NCBI GenBank assembly: GCA_030533325.1 | Contig: JAUNJJ010000005.1 | Coordinates: 1-64,000, forward strand | DNA length: 64,000 nt | Direction of reading: 5' to 3' | Source of the DNA: Oscillospiraceae bacterium | Lineage (GTDB): Bacteria; Bacillota; Clostridia; Oscillospirales; Ruminococcaceae | Part shown: positions 34,930 through 42,209 of the stretch, piece after piece | Numbering within the stretch: the stretch's first letter is position 1 | Layout of the letters: each line of letters begins with the position of its first letter | Made by a program: the position numbers and the translations under genes | The notes under the pieces: model-generated | Databases searched by the model: none | What the model saw: only the letters and a program-made list of their open reading frames with translations | Told to the model about the DNA's origin: nothing

Positions 34930-35907
34930 ATGGACAGAGAACGGATACTATATATACTCAATTATCTATCGAGGTATACAGATGAAAACCATGCAGTATC
35001 AATCAAAGATATAAAGGAACATCTTGCCCAAGTCAACGGTATAAAGAATGTTGACGATGCCACAATTCGGCGTGATATTGCAAGACTGATAAATGCTGGC
35101 AACAACATCGTAAAAGTAAACCGTGATCATAATCGGGCTTACTATGCACTGATCGGAAAAGGGTTCTCTCTATCTGAGATACGCTGTCTTATTGACTCCG
35201 TAACGCTTAATACTTCACTTTCACCTGCTCATAGAGAAAAACTCATCAGGAAGTTTGAGGGAATGTGTTCCGATGAAGAAAAGAAACAGCTTGTCAGCCG
35301 TATAGAAGTTGTGGAACGAAGCACTGTATCTGCTGACCTATTGAAGAATCTGGACAAGCTCCACAGCCTGATAGCGGAAAAGCGAACAATAGACTTTGCG
35401 TACAGCGAGTATGATGAAGCTCTACATCATATCGAAAGCAAGGACTTTTATGAGCTGCTGCCTGTGAATATCTCTTTTCAGGATAAGCATTACTATCTGA
35501 AATGTTACAGAAAAATAGATGATGTGTGGCTCGTTTTTCGCATTGACCGTATGAGGGAAATAGAAAGTGGATACGTCACGAAACGCCGCCCGCCCAAAAC
35601 GGAAAAACCATTTTATTTTTCAGCGGATATGTACGAACCTGAACGCAATACCATTGTAACGCTGAAAGTAAAACTATCTATGGTCAATGATCTGTTGGAA
35701 AAATTAGGTGAGTATGCTGCGTATTCTCCCTGCCGTGATGACAAGGAGTACGGTATCCTGACTGTCCGTGCAGGAATAAACAAGAGCTTCTACCTGTTTC
35801 TGCTTGGCTGCGGCAGCGGTGTCGAACTTGTTTCTCCGCCGGAGATAAGAGCTGAGTATCTGACAGAGGTCAGAAAAATGCTCGGTGCATACAAAGAGGG
35901 TTTATAA
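34930..35907 (+). CDS. WYL-domain transcriptional regulator
   Basis: A 325-aa protein with an N-terminal winged helix (RERILYILNYLSRYTDENHAVSIKDIKEHL, DDATIRRDIARLI) and a central WYL domain (about 140-230: HSLIAEKRTIDFAYSEYD, YELLPVNISFQDKHYYLKCYRKIDDVWLVFRIDRM). WYL domains sense nucleotides or nucleic acid and are common in mobile elements and defence islands. The ribosome site is a run of eight G (34916-34923) 6 nt before the ATG, so tract-length change could alter its translation. Its target may be the element's own genes. Confidence 0.88.
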   Translation: MDRERILYILNYLSRYTDENHAVSIKDIKEHLAQVNGIKNVDDATIRRDIARLINAGNNIVKVNRDHNRAYYALIGKGFSLSEIRCLIDSVTLNTSLSPAHREKLIRKFEGMCSDEEKKQLVSRIEVVERSTVSADLLKNLDKLHSLIAEKRTIDFAYSEYDEALHHIESKDFYELLPVNISFQDKHYYLKCYRKIDDVWLVFRIDRMREIESGYVTKRRPPKTEKPFYFSADMYEPERNTIVTLKVKLSMVNDLLEKLGEYAAYSPCRDDKEYGILTVRAGINKSFYLFLLGCGSGVELVSPPEIRAEYLTEVRKMLGAYKEGL

Positions 35908-35916
35908 GCATATGTA

Positions 35917-35945
35917 TTGACACCGACCATGCTTTGTTGTATAAT
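35917..35945 (+). promoter_or_regulatory. Perfect sigma-A promoter for the small gene at 35976
   Basis: TTGACA, 17-bp spacer, TATAAT, all consensus. The start codon lies 30 nt beyond the -10. Confidence 0.8.
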
Positions 35946-35975
35946 GGAACAAGTGTTGATCGGGAGGTTATTACA

Positions 35976-36173
35976 ATGATGGATTCTGTTACGGTTGGTG
36001 CAAAGGTCAGGCTCACGGAGAATGACAGCAGCGGCTATCCTGTTGGTGCTGTTGCTACGATACTTTACATAGATGACCTTGATAATGTTTTCGTGGAATG
36101 GACTGACGGCAAGCTGACTTCTTTTCCTGATAATCAGCTAAGAAAACGATTTGAGAAAACCGATAAGGCATAA
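35976..36173 (+). CDS. Small DUF4926-like protein
   Basis: A 65-aa protein with the pattern GAKVRLTENDSSGYPVGAVATILYIDDLDNVFVEWTDGKLTSF, a small SH3-like beta fold seen in DUF4926-type proteins. The function is unknown. ATG at 35976 with GGGAGG 8 nt upstream; an earlier in-frame start at 35934 would lie upstream of the -10 and is rejected. It has its own strong promoter and ends in a shared terminator. Confidence 0.7.
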   Translation: MMDSVTVGAKVRLTENDSSGYPVGAVATILYIDDLDNVFVEWTDGKLTSFPDNQLRKRFEKTDKA

Positions 36174-36180
36174 AACAGCA

Positions 36181-36214
36181 AACGCTGCTACCGTGAATGG
36201 TAACAGCGTTTTTA
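36181..36214. terminator. Bidirectional terminator between convergent genes
   Basis: AACGCTG-TACC and GGTA-CAGCGTT form a 12-bp stem with a 6-nt loop, followed by TTTTT on the plus strand and preceded by A-rich sequence for the minus strand. It serves the genes ending at 36173 and 36215. Confidence 0.8.
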
Positions 36215-36694
36215 TTATGCTCTTTTTTCTTCTGCAAGATTGATAATATCCTTGCCCTGCTTCTCGGCATACTTAACCGTTCTGTACGCTCCGCCGCTTT
36301 TGTGCTGAATACAGCATACCACAAGGTCTGACCTGTCCACAAGATTTCTGTTACGGACTTGGATAGCAGACTTCGGGTGCGCTTCTGCGGACTCTGCACA
36401 TACCTCGACTTCATCATAGTAGCCGAGGTATTCTTTTTCGTTGTCACGGTACTCGGCTTTCATATACGGCAGGACCAGAGTAAAATGGGTATTCCCATAA
36501 CCGTGACTGCTGACAGCTCTCTTGACAGCAGCCGAAGCTAACAAGTCAAAGTCTCCGTCTCGACCAATGAGAAACTCCACATACTCCTTTTGTGTGATCA
36601 GATCACGCAGGAGATTATCAAGCTGGTACTCGATCTCTGATGCCCGTTCAATGTACCGATGCCCGAAAAAACTGACGGTGTAGATACTAAGCAT
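36215..36694 (-). CDS. SLOG/DUF1273-like nucleotide-binding protein
   Basis: A 159-aa Rossmann-like protein. It has the N-terminal VSFFGHRYIERA motif, FLIGRDGDFDLLAS, TLVLPYMKAEY and RNRNLVDRSDLVVCCI, followed by SGGAYRTVKYA. That order is typical of YpsA/DUF1273 members of the SLOG superfamily, which bind nucleotide-like ligands; some act in defence signalling, others have no known role. A single-gene unit with a consensus promoter at 36727-36755. Confidence 0.75.
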   Translation of the reverse strand: MLSIYTVSFFGHRYIERASEIEYQLDNLLRDLITQKEYVEFLIGRDGDFDLLASAAVKRAVSSHGYGNTHFTLVLPYMKAEYRDNEKEYLGYYDEVEVCAESAEAHPKSAIQVRNRNLVDRSDLVVCCIQHKSGGAYRTVKYAEKQGKDIINLAEEKRA

Positions 36695-36726
36695 GGCGCA
36701 TACTCCTTTGCATACAGTCTATACTA

Positions 36727-36755
36727 AGTATAACACGGTATCAATGTGGTGTCAA
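36727..36755 (-). promoter_or_regulatory. Promoter of the SLOG-like gene
   Basis: Minus strand TTGACA, 17-bp spacer, TATACT, 33 nt before the start at 36694. Confidence 0.75.
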
Positions 36756-36955
36756 CCTGACTGCATACAAGAACGAAATAAAATGGTATGATAATAGTGA
36801 AACCTGCTAAGAAAAATCAATAGGCAAAACAGCCAAAGTTGAAAGCGGCATTTTGTTGAAAGTGTTGAGATGCAGAAACTGTTGAAGGGTATAGCAAAGA
36901 CAGCGTCAGAAAAGCAGCTTTCAAACGCTTGATGAGTATGTTCTTTCAGTATCAG

Positions 36956-38146
36956 TTATGTTTCAGAATAAAGCTCCATGACCTTGCCGTAGTAAACACG
37001 AAGGAACTTGTTCAGACCAGCAATCATAGCTTCTTTGCCGCATTTGCCCTCGCTACGTTTCTTCTGTATAAAGTCATAGACAGGATCGCCATTAGGTTTA
37101 TGCTTAATAAGTGACTGCATGATCTCGTAGCCGGTCTTACGAAGATAGGAGTTGCCGCGTTTGGATATCTTCCTCTCCGAAGCGTTGAATGCACCGGACT
37201 GGTAAGGCGGTGCATCAATGCCGGCATAAGCAATCAGGGAGTGCTTGTTCCTGAAACGCCGCACATCGCCGATCTCGGCAATGATGCGCGGTGCAAGGAT
37301 ATCTCCGATGCAATTCATATCTCTGACAACGGAATATTCAGGCAAGGTCTTGCAAATTTTCTGCATTTGTGCTAAAATGGTATTGCGTGATTCCTCTGTC
37401 GAGTGAATCATCCTAATGGCTTCCTTAACAGCAATTTTGACGGATTGGGAGTTAGGAAGCGATGGGATACCGTTTTGAGCAAGGGCAAAGATTTCTGCTG
37501 CCTTTCGTTCGTTGCAACGGTATCCCATTTTCTTTGCCCATTTGCAGTAATCAGCAGTAAACCTCTTTTCGCCCATTTTAAGAATCGTCTGAAAATGAAC
37601 GTATCGGCTAACAAATTCAGTCAGCTTATGGTTGTCCTTTTGATCCTGAAGAAGGTTGGATATACCGGGCATGACTTGATCCAGCAGATTGCTGAAATTC
37701 ACCTTTGCTTTCACGAGGATAGCAGTGACCTGATAGTATTGCCGCGCAAGAAAACGCAGTTCAGCATATGTATCCGGAGCATCATAAGCATTGGTCAGAT
37801 CAGACCAGTATGTGATACCGAAGGACGCAATGCGTGCAGCGTCGATCTTGTCGGTCTTGGCACGGCGAATGCTCTGTGCACAAAACTTTTTCATCCTCAA
37901 AGCATTGACGCAGCAAACAAAAATGCTGTGCGATGCCAGATAAGAAGCTACAGGCAGATGATAATGCCCTGTATCTTCTAAGACAACACGGGTTTCTTCA
38001 TCAAATGAATTGATCAGAGAAACCAATGAATCGAGTTCATCGGCAGTGTGATTCATTTCAAAAGGCGGCTTGACAACTTCACCACCGGGCTTCAGGATGC
38101 AAACCGTACTCTTTCCTTTTGAAACATCAATTCCTACACTGATCAT
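36956..38146 (-). CDS. IS110-family transposase (DEDD recombinase)
   Basis: A 396-aa recombinase. The N-terminal RuvC-like DEDD domain begins ISVGIDVSKGKSTVCIL, with VLEDTGHYHLPVASYL and KTDKIDAARIASFG. The C-terminal domain has MNCIGDILAPRIIAEIGDVRRFRNKHSLIAYAGI and the serine-bearing GNSYLRKTGYEIMQSL region. The start is ATG at 38146 with AGTAGGT upstream; an upstream extension to 38209 is unlikely. It recombines DNA guided by the element's bridge RNA, by knowledge of the family. Confidence 0.93.
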   Translation of the reverse strand: MISVGIDVSKGKSTVCILKPGGEVVKPPFEMNHTADELDSLVSLINSFDEETRVVLEDTGHYHLPVASYLASHSIFVCCVNALRMKKFCAQSIRRAKTDKIDAARIASFGITYWSDLTNAYDAPDTYAELRFLARQYYQVTAILVKAKVNFSNLLDQVMPGISNLLQDQKDNHKLTEFVSRYVHFQTILKMGEKRFTADYCKWAKKMGYRCNERKAAEIFALAQNGIPSLPNSQSVKIAVKEAIRMIHSTEESRNTILAQMQKICKTLPEYSVVRDMNCIGDILAPRIIAEIGDVRRFRNKHSLIAYAGIDAPPYQSGAFNASERKISKRGNSYLRKTGYEIMQSLIKHKPNGDPVYDFIQKKRSEGKCGKEAMIAGLNKFLRVYYGKVMELYSET

Positions 38147-38275
38147 AATGATACCTACTTTCTGAAAAAGATTTGTAATGTTTCCGCTCAGGAGCTTATT
38201 AAAATTCATTTTGGTTAGTTACACGCACGCTGCTGTGAACACGCAGCAGGTACAACCTGCTTAATCGAATTTGAT

Positions 38276-38352
38276 AATAAGAAGGCGGCTGACTCTTTCA
38301 AATGCGAACGCGAAGTTCCAAGCGAGGTTCGTCAGTCCATTACCTTCTTATT
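38276..38352 (-). ncRNA. Candidate IS110 bridge RNA core
   Basis: On the minus strand AATAAGAAGG and CCTTCTTATT form a 10-bp closing stem; inside, CTGAC/GTCAG forms a second helix around a large internal loop with GAAC/GTTC pairs. It sits between the promoter at 38350-38378 and the transposase start, where IS110-group bridge RNAs lie. Boundaries are estimates; the RNA may run toward 38200. Confidence 0.5.
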
Positions 38353-38378
38353 ATACAAAAATAAGCATAGCCTGTCAC
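38350..38378 (-). promoter_or_regulatory. Promoter for the candidate bridge RNA and transposase
   Basis: Minus strand GTGACA, 17-bp spacer, TATAAT. The -10 overlaps the start of the closing stem of the folded region. An AGCATAG/CTATGCT inverted repeat flanks the -35 region (38364-38405). Confidence 0.55.
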
Positions 38379-38432
38379 CACTGATTCAGCAGTTAAGACT
38401 ATGCTAATATTGTACCAAAGTGAGGTATCGCT

Positions 38433-38624
38433 ATGGCTGTTATAAAAACTTCGTTCACACTCCGTCTCAATCTTATCGACCATGCTAAAATCCGCAAGAT
38501 TGCAGAGGGAGAAAACCGTTCCATGACAAATATGATTGAGACACTTGTAAAAGAAAAGATAAAGGAATACGAAAAAGAAAACGGAGAGATACCACTTACC
38601 GATGAGGATATTATGGGTGAGTAA
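38433..38624 (+). CDS. Ribbon-helix-helix (CopG/antitoxin-like) protein
   Basis: A 63-aa protein: IKTSFTLRLNLIDHAKIRKIAEGENRSMTNMIETLVKEKIKEYEKENG, the beta strand plus two helices of a ribbon-helix-helix DNA-binding fold, with an acidic tail. GTGAGG lies 8 nt before the ATG. No toxin gene follows; a hairpin comes within 20 nt. The IS110 insertion just upstream may have replaced its original promoter or partner. Antitoxin or stand-alone repressor are both possible. Confidence 0.75.
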   Translation: MAVIKTSFTLRLNLIDHAKIRKIAEGENRSMTNMIETLVKEKIKEYEKENGEIPLTDEDIMGE

Positions 38625-38641
38625 ACACTCCCGCACTATCA

Positions 38642-38672
38642 GAAAGGGCTGTTATTTCATAACGGCTCTTTC
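38642..38672 (+). terminator. Hairpin after the RHH gene
   Basis: GAAAG-GC-GTTAT and ATAAC-GC-CTTTC form a long stem with a 3-nt loop, 18 nt after the stop at 38624. A T-rich run does not follow, so it is a modest terminator. Confidence 0.5.
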
Positions 38673-38793
38673 CTATATAAAAATAGGTAATATCGGCGTT
38701 TAGCCGGTTACATATATTTTGACAAGCATACAACTCAGGTTCATGTGCGATCATTGTCAGTTCCATACAGCAGACTTGAAAGGTAACTACTTC

Positions 38794-38873
38794 ATGTTAT
38801 GGGGGTGATTCGTATAGCTGAACAATGATAATAGTCACAAGGTCTGTATTGGTTTCCATGCAGGCTTTTTTTA
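38794..38873 (+). promoter_or_regulatory. Attenuator-like unit: tiny ORFs then intrinsic terminator
   Basis: AAAGG at 38779 precedes ATG at 38794 (MLWG) and an overlapping ATG at 38799 (MGVIRIAEQ, stop at 38828). Nine nt later a stem of AAGGTCTGTAT with ATGCAGGCTTT (three wobble pairs) is followed by seven T, a typical intrinsic terminator. The order recalls leader-peptide attenuation of the downstream genes. Confidence 0.4.
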
Positions 38874-38915
38874 TGCTATGACACAAAGGGCGAGATGTAG
38901 GCAGATCAGAAGATG

Positions 38916-38947
38916 AAAGGCGGTCTGAGTAATTCAGACCGCCTTTT
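38916..38947 (+). terminator. Strong intrinsic terminator
   Basis: AAAGGCGGTCTGA and its perfect complement form a 13-bp stem around a 5-nt loop, ending in a T-run. No gene ends just upstream, so it may end a small RNA or read-through from 38433. Confidence 0.8.
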
Positions 38948-39284
38948 TATGCGATAGGAAAAAGAAAAATATACAGAAAATCCACGACATAGATTTGAAC
39001 ACACACATACAAAAAACTTGAAAACAGCGTATAAAAACAGCTTTCATGCTTCATGATCTGACTGTTCGTATAATCACTGAAACAACGAATTTACGAGCTT
39101 TTTGTACCTTATGCCGTGGACGGTTTTTTGAGTCAAAATCATTGCTTTTTCCGCCGTGATAGTTCATAATGATATAGAGCGCTGAAAGATGCTCTCCATG
39201 CGGTGAACCTATTGCGCAAAGGGTTACTCGATCACTGTATGACAAGTGAATATGATCCAATCAAATGAACGAGTAATGTTTGGT

Positions 39285-39359
39285 TGTCGGACGGAGCAAT
39301 ACCGAATGACAGGCTGACTATGCTCATTTGACAATCTCCGTCTGACAGAAAGGACGGAG
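39285..39359 (+). promoter_or_regulatory. Leader with alternative pairing that hides or frees an RBS
   Basis: CTCCGTCTGACA (39336-39347) can pair with TGTCGGACGGAG (39285-39296; 12 pairs, one G-U), or its first 7 nt can pair with GACGGAG (39353-39359), which contains the GGAG ribosome site of the gene at 39364. The two folds exclude each other: the first leaves the RBS open, the second hides it. Confidence 0.6.
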
Positions 39360-39363
39360 AGAA

Positions 39364-39858
39364 ATGAATAAATACATCAGAAAGCCCATTATTCCGTTGT
39401 ATTCGGAGATGCAGAAGCCGAAAGACAAGGATATTTTCATTTTCGGCAGCAAAGAAGCAAAGATAAACAACAGCGATACAGTGCAGCTTGCAATGTGCCG
39501 ATATATCGCAGACTGCGGTATCACACCGGAACAGGCAGCGGCGATACTCGGTATCGGGCGGACTACGCTGTATAACTATCTCGCTGATACCCGTGAGCTT
39601 ACATATAGTATGCTGTGTGCGATCTGTATCGGACTCAGGCTTCACCCCGACAGACAGCGGCATTTGTTTCACCTCTGCCATATCGAAAGACCTGACCGAG
39701 AGTACAGCTCACCTCCCCGTGACCTTATCATCATCGAATATCTTGAAGAATGCGCCTTTGACCGTGCCTATTCTCTTACCGCCTGCAACAATGAGCTTAA
39801 AGCTGGCAAGCAGAAGATGCTTCACCCGTATTGCCTTGACATAGAGGAAAGCAAGTAA
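39364..39858 (+). CDS. HTH regulator of mobile-element type
   Basis: A 164-aa protein. Residues about 50-100 (YIADCGITPEQAAAILGIGRTTLYNYLADTRELTYSMLCAICIGLRLHPDRQRHLF) form an XRE-like helix-turn-helix. The rest is helical and ends NELKAGKQKMLHPYCLD. It resembles the C-terminus of the regulator-like gene at 19671 in style. GGAG before the ATG is inside a hairpin. Its stop overlaps the start of the sigma-like gene (TAATG), so both are made together. Confidence 0.75.
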   Translation: MNKYIRKPIIPLYSEMQKPKDKDIFIFGSKEAKINNSDTVQLAMCRYIADCGITPEQAAAILGIGRTTLYNYLADTRELTYSMLCAICIGLRLHPDRQRHLFHLCHIERPDREYSSPPRDLIIIEYLEECAFDRAYSLTACNNELKAGKQKMLHPYCLDIEESK

Positions 39859-40292
39859 TGGGGAGATTTATATACCAGCATTTCGGTGACGATGTTCCCC
39901 GGCACATTGAGGTGGAATATAACCGAATGCTCCGCCGTGAGCAGTACCTTGAGGAACGAGAAATGGGCTTCCGTGCAATGTCCGCTGATTTCAATGCAGT
40001 GCAGGAGGTCATGCCCGATCCTGCCACGCTCCCCACAAATGAGATCGCTGATGAAAGACAGAGACAGCGCAATGCACGGCTTAACTTTCTGCCTGTGGCT
40101 CTTGAAATGCTCCGCTGCGACTTTCCGGAAGGTTATGAGCTGATAAAGGATTATTATTTCAATAAGGAAAAAGTGACCTTGCTCTACCTCGTGGAGAAGT
40201 ACGGCCTGACAAAGCCGGTGGTGAAATACCGCTTGAAGATCGCCAGAGAGAAACTCAAATCATTTATCATTGCGCACGAAAACGGAGAGTGA
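39858..40292 (+). CDS. Sigma factor region-4-like regulator
   Basis: A 144-aa protein. The C-terminal half (FLPVALEMLRCDFPEGYELIKDYYFNKEKVTLLYLVEKYGLTKPVVKYRLKIAREKLKSFI) has the layout of a sigma-70 region 4 helix-turn-helix, as in small sigma-like proteins of Firmicutes conjugative elements. The N-terminal half (MGRFIYQHFGDDVPRHIEVEYNRMLRREQYLEERE) is a helical platform. It may activate excision or transfer genes. Coupled to the HTH gene by a TAATG overlap. Confidence 0.7.
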   Translation: MGRFIYQHFGDDVPRHIEVEYNRMLRREQYLEEREMGFRAMSADFNAVQEVMPDPATLPTNEIADERQRQRNARLNFLPVALEMLRCDFPEGYELIKDYYFNKEKVTLLYLVEKYGLTKPVVKYRLKIAREKLKSFIIAHENGE

Positions 40293-40380
40293 GTTTTGTG
40301 CAAATCTCTGAAATTACAATTTTCAGGCAAGAAATTTCCGAAAATCCTTGTCCCAAACTCAAATTCTTCGGTAGTAAAGT

Positions 40381-40720
40381 GAGGGGGGATAATGCTGACC
40401 GATAAGGCAGACGGTCGGCAGCCCCTCAAAGTCCTCCTTTCTTTCTGACGGAAAGGTTCATATATGAGCCGAGGGGACGGCATCGCCGCTTTGTCCATTT
40501 TCAGGCTGTGCCGTTCCCGAAAGCTCCCCATTGTTGTCTGGGTTCAATGACATCTACTCCTTTCACTACGACAGCAGAGATGCTGTCGGGAGAGCCTGAG
40601 CCTCGGTTCGGGTTCTGCCAAAAGCATCTCCGAACACGCTTGTTCCATTTCTCCTATTTTCAATACAGGTAGTATCCGAGCTTGATGTTCGGGTACTGCC
40701 CCCGAAAGGGACGGCTGCAA
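40381..40720 (+). other. Dense hairpin array upstream of the antirepressor gene
   Basis: At least four strong stems follow one another. 40381-40427: GAGGGG/CCCCTC enclosing TGCTGACCG/CGGTCGGCA. About 40472-40517: GGGGACGGCA/TGCCGTTCCC. 40570-40619: GACAGCA/TGCTGTC, then GGGAG, a second stem and CTGCC. About 40672-40699: GTATCCGA/TTCGGGTAC, then TGCC. No reading frame of note spans it. The third unit recurs downstream of the gene (41554 and 41637). Confidence 0.6.
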
Positions 40721-40764
40721 AAATAATCTGCCCGCGCAGCAGATAGAAATACGAGGTACATAAA

Positions 40765-41535
40765 ATGAATGAGATCATGATCGCCGTAAACTATGACAGC
40801 GACAAGCCTACCGTCAGCGGACGGGAGCTTCACGCAGCACTTATGATCGAGACACCTTATCACAAATGGTTTCCAAGAATGATTGGTTACGGTTTTACTG
40901 AGGAAATCGACTATTGGACATTTTTGTCCAATAGGTCTGACGGTCTTGCAGGCAAGCCGAGAACGGATCATCAGCTTACCATTGATATGGCAAAAGAGCT
41001 GTGCATGATACAGCGTTCCGAGATCGGTAAGCGCTGCCGTGAATACTTCCTTGAAGTCGAGAAGAAGTGGAACAGTCCCGAAGCAGTCCTCGCAAGAGCG
41101 CTCCTGCTTGCCAATCAGCAGTTGCAGATTGCAAAGGGAGAGAATACAAAGCTCCTTGAAGCAAATAACGAACAGGCTGAACAGATTGAGAGTATGCAGC
41201 CGAAAGTTACATACTATGACCTTGTGCTGAATGCTGAGGGCATTGTACCGATCACTACTATCGCAAAGGATTACGGAAAATCGGGACGATGGCTCAATGG
41301 CTGGCTTCATGAACAGGGCGTACAGTACAAGCAGGGCGAGGTCTGGCTTCTGTATCAGAAGTATGCCGACAAGGGCTATGTCAAGAGCAAAACCTATACC
41401 GTTACTGATGAAAACGGCAATCCTCTTGCAAAACCGCATACCTGTTGGACAACCAAAGGCAGACTATTCATCTATGAGCTTCTGAAAGAAAACGGTATCC
41501 TGCCGCTGATCGAACAGGACGGCGGAGAGGAATAA
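40765..41535 (+). CDS. Phage-type antirepressor (AntA/AntB plus KilAC domains)
   Basis: A 256-aa protein. The N-terminal AntA/AntB domain reads TVSGRELHAALMIETPYHKWFPRMIGYGFTEEIDYWTFL and IDMAKELCMIQRSEIGKRCREYFLEVEKKW. A helical linker follows, then the KilAC/ANT domain (ITTIAKDYGKSGRWLNGWLHEQGVQYKQGEVWLLYQKYADKGYVKSKT, TTKGRLFIYELLKENGILPLI). In phages such proteins bind and disable repressors to trigger induction; here it may trigger excision. It lies between two hairpin arrays, directly before xis and int. Confidence 0.9.
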   Translation: MNEIMIAVNYDSDKPTVSGRELHAALMIETPYHKWFPRMIGYGFTEEIDYWTFLSNRSDGLAGKPRTDHQLTIDMAKELCMIQRSEIGKRCREYFLEVEKKWNSPEAVLARALLLANQQLQIAKGENTKLLEANNEQAEQIESMQPKVTYYDLVLNAEGIVPITTIAKDYGKSGRWLNGWLHEQGVQYKQGEVWLLYQKYADKGYVKSKTYTVTDENGNPLAKPHTCWTTKGRLFIYELLKENGILPLIEQDGGEE

Positions 41536-41553
41536 GCCCTTTTTCTTTCAGGT

Positions 41554-41686
41554 GACAGCAGGAATGCTGTCGGGAGTATCCGTTCTTCGGCGGGAACGGG
41601 TACTGCCCACGGCGTTTCATGTACCTCCAAACGTACGACGGCTGATGTGCCGTCGGGAGCTTCTACTCTGCGGAGTAGGAGCTGCC
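41554..41686 (+). repeat. Two tandem copies of a structured hairpin module
   Basis: Unit A (41554-41607): GACAGCA/TGCTGTC stem, GGGAG, a second stem (GTA-CCGTTC with GAACGG-TAC), CTGCC. Unit B (41637-41686): GACGGC/GCCGTC stem, GGGAG, a second stem (CTACTC/GAGTAG), CTGCC. Stem bases differ but pairing is kept, and GGGAG and CTGCC are constant. A third unit is at 40570-40619. This covariation suggests selection for structure. Confidence 0.6.
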
Positions 41687-41807
41687 AACAGTACATCAAT
41701 CTTTGGGCATAGAAATAACCGACAGACGATGTACGCCGACCTCTGTGGTCGGCATCAGCATCTTGAAAACTGAATATGAAACACTAACGCTATTTGTTTT
41801 CTATTTC

Positions 41808-41824
41808 TTCCTCCATGAGAGGAG
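41808..41824 (+). promoter_or_regulatory. Hairpin hiding the xis ribosome site
   Basis: TTCCTC (41808-41813) pairs with GAGGAG (41819-41824) over a 5-nt loop. GAGGAG is the ribosome site of the excisionase start at 41833, so translation should be low unless the hairpin opens. Confidence 0.5.
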
Positions 41825-41832
41825 TGTTCATC

Positions 41833-42075
41833 ATGGACGAAACTATGGAAGTTCAGGAACGTCAGCCGGCTGAGGACGATATATATCGTACAATGTTTGC
41901 CGATTACCCTGACATTGTAGGCGTAGACCAGCTCTGCGAAATGCTTGACCTGAAATACAAGACGGTCTGCAAGTTTGTCAGAGAAGGAAAGATACCCCGT
42001 ATGCCTGACGGTAGAAAAATCCGTGTGGCTAAAATAGAGGTCATCAATTACGTTCTGCAACGCGCACAAAACTGA
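41833..42075 (+). CDS. xis: Excisionase-like MerR/HTH_17 protein
   Basis: An 80-aa protein with the excisionase-type winged helix: DIVGVDQLCEMLDLKYKTVCKFVREGKIPRMPDGRKIRVAKIEVINYVL. Such proteins bend DNA at the element end and steer integrase toward excision. ATG at 41833 with GAGGAG 8 nt upstream; an earlier start at 41794 lacks a ribosome site. It lies 134 nt before int, the usual order in Tn916-like modules. Confidence 0.85.
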   Translation: MDETMEVQERQPAEDDIYRTMFADYPDIVGVDQLCEMLDLKYKTVCKFVREGKIPRMPDGRKIRVAKIEVINYVLQRAQN

Positions 42076-42209
42076 CGGTGTAAAACCGGTCATTGCGCTG
42101 AAAATAGCCAAATGCGGTTGGTAGGTCTTGCATTATATCACGATCCGCGCTATAATTGGAGAGTGGGCAGCAGGCTTTCTACCGTAAAGCTCAAAGGAGG
42201 ATCATTAAA

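Larger units (their letters stand above)
36760..38410 (-). mobile_element. IS110-family element (ends approximate)
   Basis: An intact IS110-type recombinase with non-coding flanks of about 190 bp downstream and 265 bp upstream. IS110 elements lack inverted repeats, so ends cannot be set by eye. The upstream flank holds a promoter and a large folded region consistent with a bridge RNA. The element sits between the SLOG-like gene and the small RHH gene. Confidence 0.6.
38625..39363. other. 739-bp stretch without a convincing gene
   Basis: It holds three hairpins (38642-38672, 38838-38873, 38916-38947), tiny open frames with the look of leader peptides near 38794, and the alternating leader structure at 39285-39359. 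A 69-codon minus-strand frame at 39051-39260 has no ribosome site and is not accepted. Confidence 0.6.

Noticed and set aside
39051..39260. A 69-codon minus-strand frame in the non-coding stretch
   Set aside because: No ribosome site, no recognisable motif and no neighbour support.
41554..41686. A CRISPR array
   Set aside because: The repeated units differ in stem bases, are unequally spaced and lack spacer-repeat regularity; no cas genes are present.
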